64,000 nucleotides of DNA from Abelmoschus esculentus. Its lineage: Eukaryota > Streptophyta > Magnoliopsida > Malvales > Malvaceae. This document shows positions 1 to 10,818 of the stretch, one piece after another. The notes below the pieces were generated by a model, which made no database searches, was not told the DNA's origin, and saw only the letters and a program-made list of their open reading frames with translations. Location of the stretch: contig JAUCBN010000043.1 in NCBI GenBank assembly GCA_035048815.1, positions 8,435,001-8,499,000 on the forward strand. The letters run 5' to 3'. Position numbers and translations under genes: made by a program. How positions within the stretch are numbered: position 1 is the first letter of the stretch; every line of letters starts with the position of its first letter.

Positions 1-850
1 AAGTACATGAACATTAAATTGGTAATGACTTGACCAAATGATAGAAATGGTAAGTGATTATGGTTGCATATCATGTTAAAATTGTCCCATAAGGTTCAGG
101 GATGGTTTGAGACCCTATGGATGGTCTTTTGGTTAGTGTCTAAGTGCCTTAGAAGTAATAAACCTGCCATTCGAGCAGGGGTATCGATACCATTCTCATG
201 GGTATCGATACCCCCTTGTCTAAGGCCCTTATGGTTCGGTACCTGGTTCGAAGCCAGGACTTCCAGTAGCAAAAAGGCATCAATGCCGGTTTCGATGCCG
301 AGCTTGGTAGTGAGATTCCTGGTTCGATACCAATATCGAACCAGGCTATCCAACTGTAGTCAACGAATCATCGAATAAGACCAGTTTGATACCTGGTTCG
401 ATATTGGGGCCTCCAGCAACGAAATTGCATCGATACCAGTATCGAACCAAGCTACTATAGCGTTTGGTCAACGAGTCAATGGGTCAACATAGTTGACCAG
501 TATTGAATGGTGGTTCGATACCCCTGTTCCGATACCTCTCTATAAGGGTATCGATATCATAGGCCATTTTTGGAATTAAGTTTGGGAGTAAAGTATAGGA
601 ATCTCACATCGTGTTTGAGTAACTTTATAAGTTAAATTTAAGTGAGTCTTGAGTCTCAAATGGAAATTAAGTTATGATCGGTTATGAGATCAAGTATTAG
701 ACGAAATTGATAAGTGTTATACGAGATTGATTCGTAATGTATTGCAAATAATTGAAATGTCAACGAAATGATTACAACTTCCGGTCTAATTAACAAGTTT
801 GCATGTCCGGTCGACACTCCCGTCTCCTAACCTGAGGCGAGGGTGTCACA
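1..850 (+). repeat. RE-1 5' LTR, 3' portion only
   Basis: Colinear with 17004-17933 at high identity, ends in GGGTGTCACA directly before the PBS. It lacks 80 bp present in the 3' LTR (17712-17791), with AAATT at both edges of the missing piece. It contains palindromes at 180-191, 201-212 and 547-558, and a 12-bp stem with 4-nt loop at 318-345. Short ORFs across it are chance readings of the palindromic sequence. Confidence 0.92.
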
Positions 851-856
851 TTTTAT

Positions 857-868
857 TGGTATCAGAGC
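857..868 (+). other. RE-1 primer-binding site (initiator tRNA-Met)
   Basis: TGGTATCAGAGC, complementary to the 3' end of plant initiator tRNA-Met, begins 6 bp after the LTR end. Minus-strand DNA synthesis would start here. This is the usual primer of chromoviruses and Ty1/copia elements. Confidence 0.93.
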
Positions 869-1005
869 TTTCGATTACATGATTCTCGGACCGAAACAAA
901 TGTGCATGCATCATATAGGATTAAACTATGTCACCTAGGAGTTTATACCGTACTTGCTTGTGTTCTTTCTTATTTGAATAACATTTGTTTGTCCATTTTT
1001 GTAGT

Positions 1006-3186
1006 ATGGTTGAGACAAGATTAGCCCTAGGAGATGAAAGTACTGAGGGTTCATCAAACTAGATTGACAATATGAGGATGGAACCGAATGTTCCGTTGGA
1101 ACAAGAACCACCTCCGGTGGAAGTTGCCCCGGAACAGGTAGCCCCGGTTATACAAGATGTTCAGAGGGAATGTCTTATGAGTATGAAGGGAATGTTTGAT
1201 CAGTTAGTGTCTGACTTGAGACAAGATCGTCCCGCTGTCCCTGCCGATGTTAGATCGAGTAGGGCTCCTATCGATAAACTTGCTCGATATCGAGCCTTTA
1301 CCTTCGCGGGTTGTAATGAGGATAAACCCGAGGAACCTGAGCAGTGGTCAGAAAGGACCACTCAAATTCTGACTAAGCAACTGCAATGCTCCGATGAGCA
1401 CAAGCTAGAATGTGCTATCTCGCTTCTAGCTGATGAAGCCTTAAGTTGGTGGGAAACTACAACCTTGACTGTTCCTACCGAATCCGTTACATGGGACTTC
1501 TTTGTAGAGGAGTTCAAAAAGAAGTATATTAGTGAACAGTATCTGGCTGAAAGATGGAGGAAATTCTTGTATTTGAAGCAGGCTAATAGGCCTATTGAGC
1601 AATATGTGGCAGACTTCTGTAAGTACTGCAAATATGGTGCGGAGTACATCAAGACTGAGAAACAGAAATGTCAGATGTTCATAGATGGGTTGAATGATGA
1701 GATGAGCCCTATGTTCACAACTTTGGGGATTACCGATTTCCAAATTTTAGTCAGTCGGGCTATTGCTACCGAAGCTAAGATGAAAGCTTCGGAGAGAAGA
1801 AAGGGTGGAAATAAGAACGACAAGAAACGTAAATGGGAGGATAAGTCCAAATGGAATGTGAAGAAAGTTAAGAATCGGAGAGAAGGCTCCTCGACCCAAC
1901 ACCATGTGTCCAAGAGCCATTATGTGCCGAGACCTCAATCGGCAAATAGACCTTCGACCCCGGTCGTATCTGTCCATAGCACGGGGAATTCTGGAAAAGC
2001 TCAAGCTTGTCGGTTTGGTCAAAAGTTTCATGCTGGACCTTTTCGGCTTCAGATGAAAATATGTTACGCTTGTGGTGGATCAGACCACTTTATCAGGGAT
2101 TGTCCTCAGAATCCGAATAGAGGCACACCTCAGTCTCGTGCCTATCAGGGTCCTGCACCTCAGAATAGAAACAAGGGTCCAAGACAGGCCCATTCCGGGA
2201 ATCAGAATAGAGGAAAGGACCATCAGTCAGCCCCTCCTCGTCAGGAATTTCAAGCTCCTGCTAAAATGTACAACATCCGTGGTAGAGGAGATGAAAAGTC
2301 TCCCGATGTGATTGCAGGTACTGTTGAATTAAATTTAAGTCATGCATATGCTTTGATAGACTCAGGATCCACACATTCCTTTGTATGTTCTAATATGCTT
2401 GTAAAGGTTAAATTAGAGCCTAAAAATGTTGATAGGGGTCTTGTAGTATCAAACCCAATAGGAGGTATAATGAATGTTAACCTCGTTTGTAAAGACTCTC
2501 CGATCTCAATTCGAAATATTCCTTTTCGAATTGATCTGTTTGTGCTACCCGAGTGTGAGTTTGACCTAATATTAAGATTAGACTGGTTGACCAAACATGA
2601 AGCTTGGATCGACTGTCAGAATAGAAGATTGTATCTTCGTGGTTTGGGAAAGGAGTCAATCCTCTTAATTGATAAGAAACCAACTTCTATTTTTGCCGCT
2701 ATGGTTATGCAAGATGAATATGACTTCGGTTTGCCGAAGATTCCTATGGTATCTGAATTTGTTGATGTTTTCCCCGATGAAGTCCCTGGTCTTCTTCCAA
2801 CCAGAGAAGTAGAGTTCGGGATAGAAGTCCAACCTGGGACTAATCCGGTGTCAATTGCTCCTTATAGAATAGCACATTTCGAACTGAAAAAGCTCAAAAA
2901 GCAACTCCAAGAGCTACAAGATAAAGGATTCATTCGTCCTAGCTCTTCACCATGGGGTGCTCCTATTTTGTTTGTAAAGAACAAAGATGGAACAATGAGG
3001 CTTTGTATTGACTACCGACAACTGAATCGGGTGACCATTAAGAACAAGTACCCTTTGCCTAGAATTGAAGATTTGTTTGATCAGCTCAAGAATGCTACGG
3101 TATTCTCTCGAATTAATCTTCGATCGGGGTACTATCTGATGAGAGTAAAAGAAGAATATGTCCCTAAAACTGCTTTCAGAACCTGA
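1006..3186 (+). pseudogene. RE-1 gag-protease-RT (N-terminal part), broken
   Basis: The likely true start is the ATG at 1006, in frame with the long reading frame from 1072 but cut by TAG at 1060-1062. A retrotransposon gag domain lies at about 1260-1800, followed by a basic linker and a CCHC zinc knuckle (CYACGGSDHFIRDCP, about 2059-2105). The aspartic protease motif LIDSGSTHSF is near 2353, and the RT palm starts at about 2830. The frame ends at TGA 3184-3186, where the RT family has arginine before YGH; CGA to TGA is a CpG transition. The same frame continues immediately as RT, so this is a nonsense mutation in one gag-pol ORF, not a natural end. Confidence 0.92.
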
Positions 3187-4122
3187 TATGGCCATTTTGA
3201 ATTCTTGGTGATGCCATTTGGGCTAACCAATGCTCCGGCTGCATTCATGGATCTTATGAATCGAATCTTCTCGCCCCATCTTGATAAGTTTGTGGTCGTC
3301 TTTATTGATGACATATTAGTGTATTCTCGGAATAAGGAGGAACACAAAGAACATCTTCGAATTGTTTTACATACTCTTCGGGAACGTCAGTTATTTGCTA
3401 AGTTCTCGAAGTGTGAATTCTGGTTATCGGAAGTGTCATTCCTTGGCCATGTCACCTCGGTAGAAGGAATTAAGGTTGATGCTAAGAAAGTGCAAACCAT
3501 TCTGGATTGGAGACCTCCGAGAAATGTTAGCGAGGTCAGAAGTTTCCTCGGTTTAGCCGGGTATTATAGGAGATTTGTTAAGGGATTATCCACTAATGCT
3601 TTGCCCTTAACCAAGCTTCTCCGAAAGGATCAGTTGTTTGAATGGTCCGAGGACCAACAAAGATGTTTTGATCAGCTTAAGCAAGCTTTGACCCATGCTC
3701 CTGTTCTTATTCAACCGGAATCTGGCAAGGAATTCACGGTGTATAGTGATGCCTCCCGTTCGGGACTGGGTTGTGTTTTGATGCAAGAAAATAATGTGGT
3801 TGCATATGCATCTAGGCAATTGAAGCCTCATGAATTGAATTACCCTACTCATGATCTCGAATTAGCGGCTATTGTATTTGCCCTCAAGATATGGAGGCAC
3901 TACTTGTACGATGAAAAGTGTTACCTATACACCGATCACAAGAGCCTTAAATATCTCCTAACTCAGAAAGATTTGAATTTGAGACAAAGAAGGTGGATGG
4001 AATTGCTAAAAGACTATGACTTGGTCATTGATTACCATCCCGGAAAAGCCAATATGGTAGCCGATGCTTTTAGTCGTAAACCGACATTGGGTAAACTATT
4101 TGATAACTCCGAGATGTTATAA
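3187..4122 (+). pseudogene. RE-1 RT (C-terminal part) and RNase H
   Basis: Continues the same frame after the TGA. The RT fingers/palm motif LVMPFGLTNAPAAFM is followed by the catalytic FIDDILVYS near 3300, then the connection region with FLGLAGYYRRFV. RNase H has VYSDAS with the catalytic Asp near 3740 and ends at the conserved DAFSRK near 4070 (usual form DALSRK). The frame closes at 4120-4122, and the integrase resumes in another frame, so an indel lies between about 4100 and 4270. Catalytic residues are intact; the damage is in frame and stops. Confidence 0.9.
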
Positions 4123-4269
4123 GCTTCCTTTAAATATTTGTATCTGATTTTGAAAATTTCCTTGTAGCCCCGAATTCGATTAGTGCTCATCTTCGAGTAT
4201 ATCGGAAGTAAGGATTTCTATCTGAACTTCAGGTTCAATCCGACCTGATTACAGAATCAAAGATCTTCA

Positions 4270-5725
4270 GCAATCTGACTCTGAGCTTCAAGCTATTGCA
4301 TCAAAGCTTGATTCGAAAGCTAATGTCGAATTCTCCCTCAATTCGAATGGATTGCTCTACTTTAGAGATAGAGTTTGTGTTCCGAATAATGAAGAATTGA
4401 AAAGTGATATCATACAAGAAGCACACCAAAGTCCATTTTCAGTTCATCCCGGTTCCGTTAAGATGTATAAAGACTTGAAATCTTTGTATTGGTAGCCGGG
4501 CATGAAAGCAGCCATCACGGACTATGTCTCCCGATGTTTGACTTGTCAGAAAGTTAAGGCTGAGCACCGAGTTCCTACGATATTGCTTCAGCCTACCGAA
4601 TTGCCTAAATGGAAATGGGATCGGGTAACGATGGATTTTGTCACTGGTTTGCCTATAACACCAAGAAAGAATGATGCAATTTGGGTGATTGTGGATAGAC
4701 TCACTAAGTCTACACATTTCATTCCGGTTCGAAAGAACATGAACTCGGAGACCTTGGCCGAATTGTGTATCCATGAGGTGATACGACTACATGGTGTGCC
4801 GATGTTGATTATTTATGCTAGAGATCCGAACTTCACCTATCAATTTTGGAAGTGTTTGCAAAAGGCTCTCGGAACTAAAGTGTATCTTAGCACTGCCTTC
4901 CATCCGCAGTCTGATGGCCAATCTGAAAGAGTAATACAAGTATTGGAAGATATGCTACGTGCTTGTGTCATAGATTTTGGAAGGAATTGGGAGAAGTCTT
5001 TGCCCTTGGTGGACTTTGCGTACAATAATAGCTATAAAGCATCGACTCAGATGGATCCCTTTGAAGCTCTATATGGGAGGAAATGTATAACTCCTTTGTG
5101 TTGGTCTGAATTGGGAGAGAATAAGGTTTTGGGACCTGAGATGATTCGGGAAACTGAGGAACAGATCCGGGTCATTCACAATCGATTCAGGCAAGCCTTC
5201 GACAGACAAAAGGCATATGCAGATTTGAAACGAAGAGATATTCATTATAGTGTGGGAGACAAGGTCTTCCTAAAGGTTTCTCCTTGGAAGAAAGTCTTTA
5301 GATTCGGAAAGAGGGGAAAGCTTAGCCCTCGGTTCATTAGACCCTTCGAAGTTGTTGAAAGGATTGGCCCGGTGGCCTATCGTCTTGCACTCCCTAGTGA
5401 GTTTGATAAGATACATAATGTGTTCCATGTCTCTATGTTGAGAAAGTATAGATCCGACCCTTCTCATGTTTTGGAGCCGGAGGAACTAGAATTGAATCCC
5501 GATTTGTCTTATGAAGAGGAACCAGTTCAGATTCTCGATCGAGAAGTTAAAAGAATTCACAATAAGAATGTTCCCTTAGTGAAAGTTCTATGGAGAAATC
5601 ACAAGAAGGAAGAAGCCACTTGGGAACCTGAGGCAACGATAAAAACACAATATCCGGAATTGTTCCCTTCAGGTAAATTCGAGGGCGAATTTCTTTTTAA
5701 GGAGGGGAGAATTGTAAAACCCTAA
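4270..5725 (+). pseudogene. RE-1 integrase with chromodomain
   Basis: The HHCC zinc-binding part begins upstream of the ATG at 4502: conserved His residues lie near 4420-4445 and the Cys pair in CLTCQ near 4540. TAG at 4493-4495 replaces a Trp codon. The core contains TMDFVTGLP, the conserved YARDPNF block and HPQSDGQSERVIQVLEDML. The end carries the GPFEVVERIGPVAYRL block and a chromodomain-like tail (VLWRNHKKEEATWEPE), typical of chromoviruses that target heterochromatin. The stop at 5723-5725 lies 10-12 bp inside the 3' LTR, so pol reads through the polypurine tract. Confidence 0.9.
5698..5710 (+). other. RE-1 polypurine tract
   Basis: A purine run ending GGAGGGGAGA just before the TG of the 3' LTR, the expected primer for plus-strand DNA synthesis. 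It also codes the end of the integrase ORF. Confidence 0.85.
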
Positions 5726-6367
5726 AACCGGGTTAGGAAAACGAATCATGTGTTAAATGGAGTAGGAGCAATGGACACAATTGAATTAAATAGAAATTTT
5801 GGTGATTGCATGATAAAACCTGGGATTCCATAAACTACCCTTGGTAATAAACTAAGCCTAGGCAATTCATTAAGGGTAAAATGGTCATTCCTTACCCTAA
5901 TAACAATCAAACAAAATCAGCCAATTTTTCCCTTCTTCCTCCCTATTTTCACGTGAACACCAAGATAGGAGAAGGGAGAAAATTCTATGGGAGTTTAGAA
6001 GGATAGCTTGGAAGCCTTGCATGTTGAGCAAACTCACTAGGAAATCGAATCTAAAGGTTTCAGTAAGTATTTCTTTCCATAGACGAAACATTGGAAGCTA
6101 AATCCTTGGATTTTTGAGTGCTTTGTGATACTCTCAAGTGAGATTAGATTGATAGAAACTTAATCTAAAGATTGCTTTTGTTTGGGTATGGTTTTCGAAA
6201 CATGAACAAATTTAGTTAGGAATCTTAGGCTTGGGGTTTTGTGGATGCCATATATGAGTTAATATACTTGATGAATTGATGAAAAAGTGGGGAAATATTG
6301 ATGTTGATTTTGTGATTGAAAGTGCTGGAAATTGTGAGAATAAGATTGGATTAGGAATTAAGCAATG

Positions 6368-7694
6368 TGATAAGTGCTCAACTCACTATCACTTTTTACT
6401 CCTTTTATGGGCATTAATTAACAAATATACACCCAATCGGACCAATGCATATACTGAATGTGATATATTTAGAAGTTATGCTTATAGAGTTGATATTTAT
6501 TGAAAAGGCACGTTTTACTGCATTTTTATCTGCGCAGGAGAACCAGTGCCGCGGCAGCGACATGGCCGAGGCAGGACCTGATGCCGAGGCAGCAGCAGGA
6601 AGACATGAAGCAAGACTGTAGGCGATTGGAAGATAAAAATCTAAGGGACGTGTCTGGACTTAAAGCCCATGGATCGGAGCTGGCTAGCATGAGGAAAAGC
6701 CCAAGACAAGATCACGCGGGAAAGCCCCTTAGCCGAATTAATCTTGAAAATATTTTAATTATGTACTTGACTTGTTCCCTACTCCAAGTTGTATTCTACT
6801 TAGGAAAGGTTTGCCCTAGGTCTAGCCTATATAAATACTAGCCATCCAATGTACAAAACACGGAATACCTAGGGAGAGAGAGCCAAATTTTATACTTGTC
6901 TTCTTTCTCTCCATTATGTTCTAAACCTTCTTAGGGATTAGGTGAAGGTTGTCTAGTATATGTGAGAGGAGATTGTACTTTGTCTTTGTTTCAATGCAAT
7001 AAAATTATCAAGGTTTGCTTATCCTTTGTTATTCCTTGTTCTCGCTTTCAAGATCGGGAGAGAAGTTTGTGAGTAATCCATTTATCTAAGCTCGGGAGAG
7101 TTAGATTCACGAAAGGGGTAAGTACGGTGTTTCAATCGCAAAATACTAACTCGGCCTAGGGATAGGTTAAGAGTTTCAGCGGCTAAAAGAAGTGTGAGAT
7201 TGGTTGGTGAGTATAATTGGTTCACGCCGGGAGGTATCATCAAGGACTAGTCATCAACAGCACTCTGACTTAGGGATAAGCAGAGTCATTCAAGGACACT
7301 TTGCTGAACTTTGGTAATGTCCAACCACGAGCAAGGGATTGCCGCGGTGGACAAGTATCGTCGTTGTCAAGGCAGTTTACTGCAGTGCTGCCGAGTCAGT
7401 GATATACAATTGCATTGAGCATAGACAAGTCAATCAAATCCACAATACAACGCAACTAGATCCAGACCCATCTCTCTCTATTATTAAATCTCTTTACTTT
7501 AGTTAGTTGTTTTAGTTTAGTTAAACCAAACTCAATCACTTGTGCTTTATTTTATTTCTTTCTACAGAACAAGAAGACAAAGAAGACATATTAAGTCTAT
7601 CAGTCCCTGTGGAGACGATAATCCGATAAATACTTATCACTTATTACTTTCGATGTGTCCACTTGCACTAAACGCGCACTTTTGACACGCGACA
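6368..7694 (+). repeat. RE-2 5' LTR
   Basis: 1327 bp, colinear with 13270-14593 with a few per cent difference by eye. It contains TATATAAA at 6828-6835 and a poly(A) signal AATAAA at 6999-7004, a normal promoter-R-polyadenylation spacing. Several copies of the CTGCCG(A/C)GGCAG-type motif lie between 6546 and 6600 and again near 7340-7400. Confidence 0.93.
6828..6835 (+). promoter_or_regulatory. RE-2 LTR TATA box
   Basis: TATATAAA, also present in the 3' LTR at 13730-13737 and in reverse in RE-4 near 20781. In RE-9 the same position reads TATATAC, a likely weakened box. Confidence 0.65.
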
Positions 7695-7700
7695 AGTTTT

Positions 7701-7718
7701 TGGCGCTATTGCCGGGGA
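7701..7718 (+). other. RE-2 primer-binding site (tRNA-Asp type), mutated
   Basis: TGGCGCTATTGCCGGGGA lies 6 bp after the LTR. The RE-4 copy has the canonical Athila form TGGCGCCGTTGCCGGGGA. RE-2 differs at two adjacent bases, CG to TA, as expected from deamination on both strands of one methylated CpG. Confidence 0.85.
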
Positions 7719-7792
7719 CTGGCAACTAAATTTTGTTTTCTTTATTTTCTTGTCTTTCTTTATTTTTATTTTACTCTTGTTTTTCTTAGTGT

Positions 7793-10342
7793 TTGACCAG
7801 GGCCAATCCAACCAACCCTTTGTACGAGTTAGATCCAGAGATCGAAAGAACAAGACAAAGGTTAAGGAGACAGGTCCAAGAAGCCATGGCAAATCACCCG
7901 GCAGGACAAAACTTACCTGCCGGTAATGGAGGACTTCCACCGCCACCTGGGCCGCGGCAGCTCACTGTCAGAGACTTCCTGGAAGAGGACTTAAATGGAT
8001 TAAACCCAAGAGTCGTTACACCGGAGATAGAAGCAGTCCACTTTGAGCTTAAACCTGTTATGTTCAATATGCTTAACACTATTGGACAATTTGGTGGGTC
8101 TGCAACTGAAGACGCAAGGTAGCACCTTAAGTCCTTCATGGAAATTTGCAATTCTTTCAAAATCCATGGAGTCCATGAAGATGTCTTGCGATTGAAGTTA
8201 TTCCCCTATTCACTGAGGGATAGGGCGAAAGATTGGTTAAATAGCATTCCAGCAGAATCTATTGGATCTTGGAGTGAACTCTGCCGTGATTTTATTGCTC
8301 GTTTTAATCCCACTAATCTATATGATAGAGTTCGTAATAAAATCACTTCTTTTGGACAGGCAGATGACGAACCAATGTACGAGGCATGAGAGCGCTACAG
8401 GGAGCTATTGCACAAGTGTCCTTTGCATGGATTTCCCCTATGGACACAAGTGACTATGTTCTATAATGCCATGAACGCCCCGACAAGGATGATGTTAGAT
8501 GCCTCGGCGAACGGAACACTCCTTGATAAAGCACCTGAGGAAGCTATCGAGATACTAAACAAACTCGCGAAAAATGATTTTCAATTTCCTACATCTAGGC
8601 GAGGAGGAGTAAGACGCCAAGCCACGGTAAATGAATTAGACACATCGAATTTAGTGGCAGCACAATTGGCCTCTCTTACCAAGATGGTGCAAAACCTGCA
8701 ATTACAAAATACCCGTGAGGTCAAGGTAATTGATTCTTATTGTGACTTATGTGGAGGTAACCACAGTTCCTCTGATTGCATGAATCAAAAAACCGGTATG
8801 TATGTTGGGAACTACAACCGCAACAATATGATGTCCAACACATACAATTCCTCATGGAAGAGGCATCCAAACTTATCATGGAGCAACCCTAACAATGCGT
8901 TAAACCCAATCACCCAACCTTCAAGATTTCAGTAACCGATGCAACAACTGCCGCAACAGCAGATCCAGCAGTCTATGTCGCAGCAACAGATGCAACAGCA
9001 ACCGGTAAGTTCACTGGAGAACACTCTTAAAGCCTTTATGATGAAAACTGAGTCATACATGGCAGAGAACAGTAATTTCATCAAAAGGACAGACGCTTTT
9101 ATGAATAGAACTAAGATGAGGTTGCAAAATCAAGAGGCGTCCATTAAAACGCTAGAAACTCAGGTTGGGCAGTTTGCTCAAAACATAAACACTAGACCAC
9201 AAGGAGGGCTACCTAGCAATACTGAAGTTGCTAAGATAATAAGCCATGAACAGTGCAAAGCCATCACTACTAGGAGTGGTCTACAGCTGAAGGAAAAGAT
9301 TCTAGAGAGCCAAAATCAATTAGCGGAACCAGCACAAGAAGAGGCTGAGCAAACTGATTTCGATAACACTGCCCCGGCAGAGAGCACAACAGCTCCTGAA
9401 CAGCCTGCCGAGATAGTAACAACCCCAGTGGTGCCAGGTATTAAATTCCAAACTAATGAAACCCTGGATGATATGAGACCACCAACACCTTTTCCACAAA
9501 GGTTGAAAAAGCAAAAGCAGGACCAACAATTCAAGAAGTTCCTCGATATTCTAAAGCAAGTTCACATTAACATACCATTCGTAGAGGCAATTGAACAAAT
9601 GCCTAACTATGCCAAGTTCCTAAAGGACTTGGTGTCAAAGAGGAAACGAATAGGTGAGTTTGAAACAGTGTTTGCTACCTAGGGATGCATGGCAATGCTG
9701 CACAATCGCATGCCACCAAAATTAAAAGATCCTGGCTGTTTTATCATACCTTGTGCAATAGGTAAAATTTATGAAGGTAAGGCCCTATGCGACCTTGGAG
9801 CGAGCATAAATCTAATGCCCAAATCAGTCTTTCAAAAGCTTGGAATAGGACGGGTAAAACCTACAACAATCATGCTCCAACTAGCGGATCGATCCTATGT
9901 GCAACCTGAAGGCAAAATCGAGGACATACTGGTAAAAGTTGATAAGTTTATTTTTCCTGCTGATTTTCTTGTCCTTGATTGTGAAGCAGATGATAATGCA
10001 CCGATCATCCTTGGGAGACCTTTTCTTGCAACTGGACGTACCCTAATTGACGTGGAAAAAGGAGAGTTGACAATGAGGGTCAATGACCAACAAGTCAAAC
10101 TCAATGCATTACACAACTTAAAAAAAATATGACGATCCAGAGGAGTGAAGGCCATTCACACAGGAGGTACCAGAATTTCTTGCCTGGGCAGAATGCTCGA
10201 CAGATTGATTGGTAAAAAGATTAAGCCCAAGGTGGATGGACACACAGCAAAAGAGAGTGGCCCACAACCGATTTACAATTCGGGCCAAAGAGAGAGAATC
10301 AACTCGGGAGATGCATTTGCATGCTCTCCACCAGTAACATGA
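7793..10342 (+). pseudogene. RE-2 gag-protease polyprotein, broken
   Basis: Athila-type gag: retrotransposon gag core at about 7980-8560, a Cys-rich CDLCGGNHSSSDC knuckle near 8750, a Gln-rich linker near 8940-9000, a coiled-coil-like stretch, and the AITTRSG block near 9270. The aspartic protease CDLGASINLMP is near 9790, with ILGRPFL near 10008. The initiator is TTG (7793) where RE-4 has ATG. In-frame stops: TAG 8120, TGA 8387 (Trp in RE-4), TAA 8933, TAG 9680 (Glu in RE-4). An extra A in the run near 10125 shifts frame, and a Cys codon is TGA near 10147. The frame is followed by ORF2 instead of RT. Confidence 0.88.
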
Positions 10343-10818
10343 TCTCCTCTCTTTTCTTTATTAATATATTAGGAGTAGTTTAGTTTATTTTTATTTTTGC
10401 TTTAAGTACTTTTTCTTTTTGTGTGTTTAATTTTTTTTTAGGTTAATAAGCAAGAATAAAGGAGAAGTAGTTTACAGCAGGAACTCTGCCGAGGCAGAAA
10501 AACAGTGTCAGGGCCACAGCAGTCTCAACGGGCAGAACAGTGTAACGGCTAGTCTGCCGAGATTCTTGCCACGGCAGAAAAGCAAACGGCAGTAAAGAAA
10601 TAATGGTTACAAAACGGCTAGTGGCTTCAAACGGTCACAAGGCCGAGGCCTGTATAAGAAACCCCTTCCTCTTGAACTATTCACTCTTACTTTCTTGTTT
10701 GCTTTAGAATTCTTAACAATCTTCCTCTCACATTACTCTCTGCCTACTCACAATTTCGCGTGAAATTCCAGATTCTTTTCAAGAAAAACTCTAAGAAAAC
10801 AATTCTCTCACAATCTTA
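10343..10818 (+). other. RE-2 spacer between gag-protease and ORF2
   Basis: No gene seen. T-rich first part, then a stretch dense in CTGCCGAGGCAG-like motifs (about 10484-10640), then an A/C-rich leader before the ORF2 ATG. The matching spacer of RE-4 (23719-24190) has the same motifs, so this may be a regulatory or RNA-structural segment. Confidence 0.6.

Noticed and set aside
96..378. Overlapping ORFs of 85-104 codons on both strands (and 17099-17356)
   Set aside because: They lie in the palindrome-rich LTR of RE-1 and appear in both LTR copies; inverted repeats create mirror ORFs. No gene-like motif.
857..868. tRNA gene fragment
   Set aside because: The tRNA-like bases are complementary to a tRNA 3' end, as expected of a primer-binding site. 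Same for 7701, 26809, 41619 and 55845.
5712..5736. Telomere-type repeat (AAACCCTAAAACC)
   Set aside because: Only one or two degenerate units at the start of an LTR; no array.
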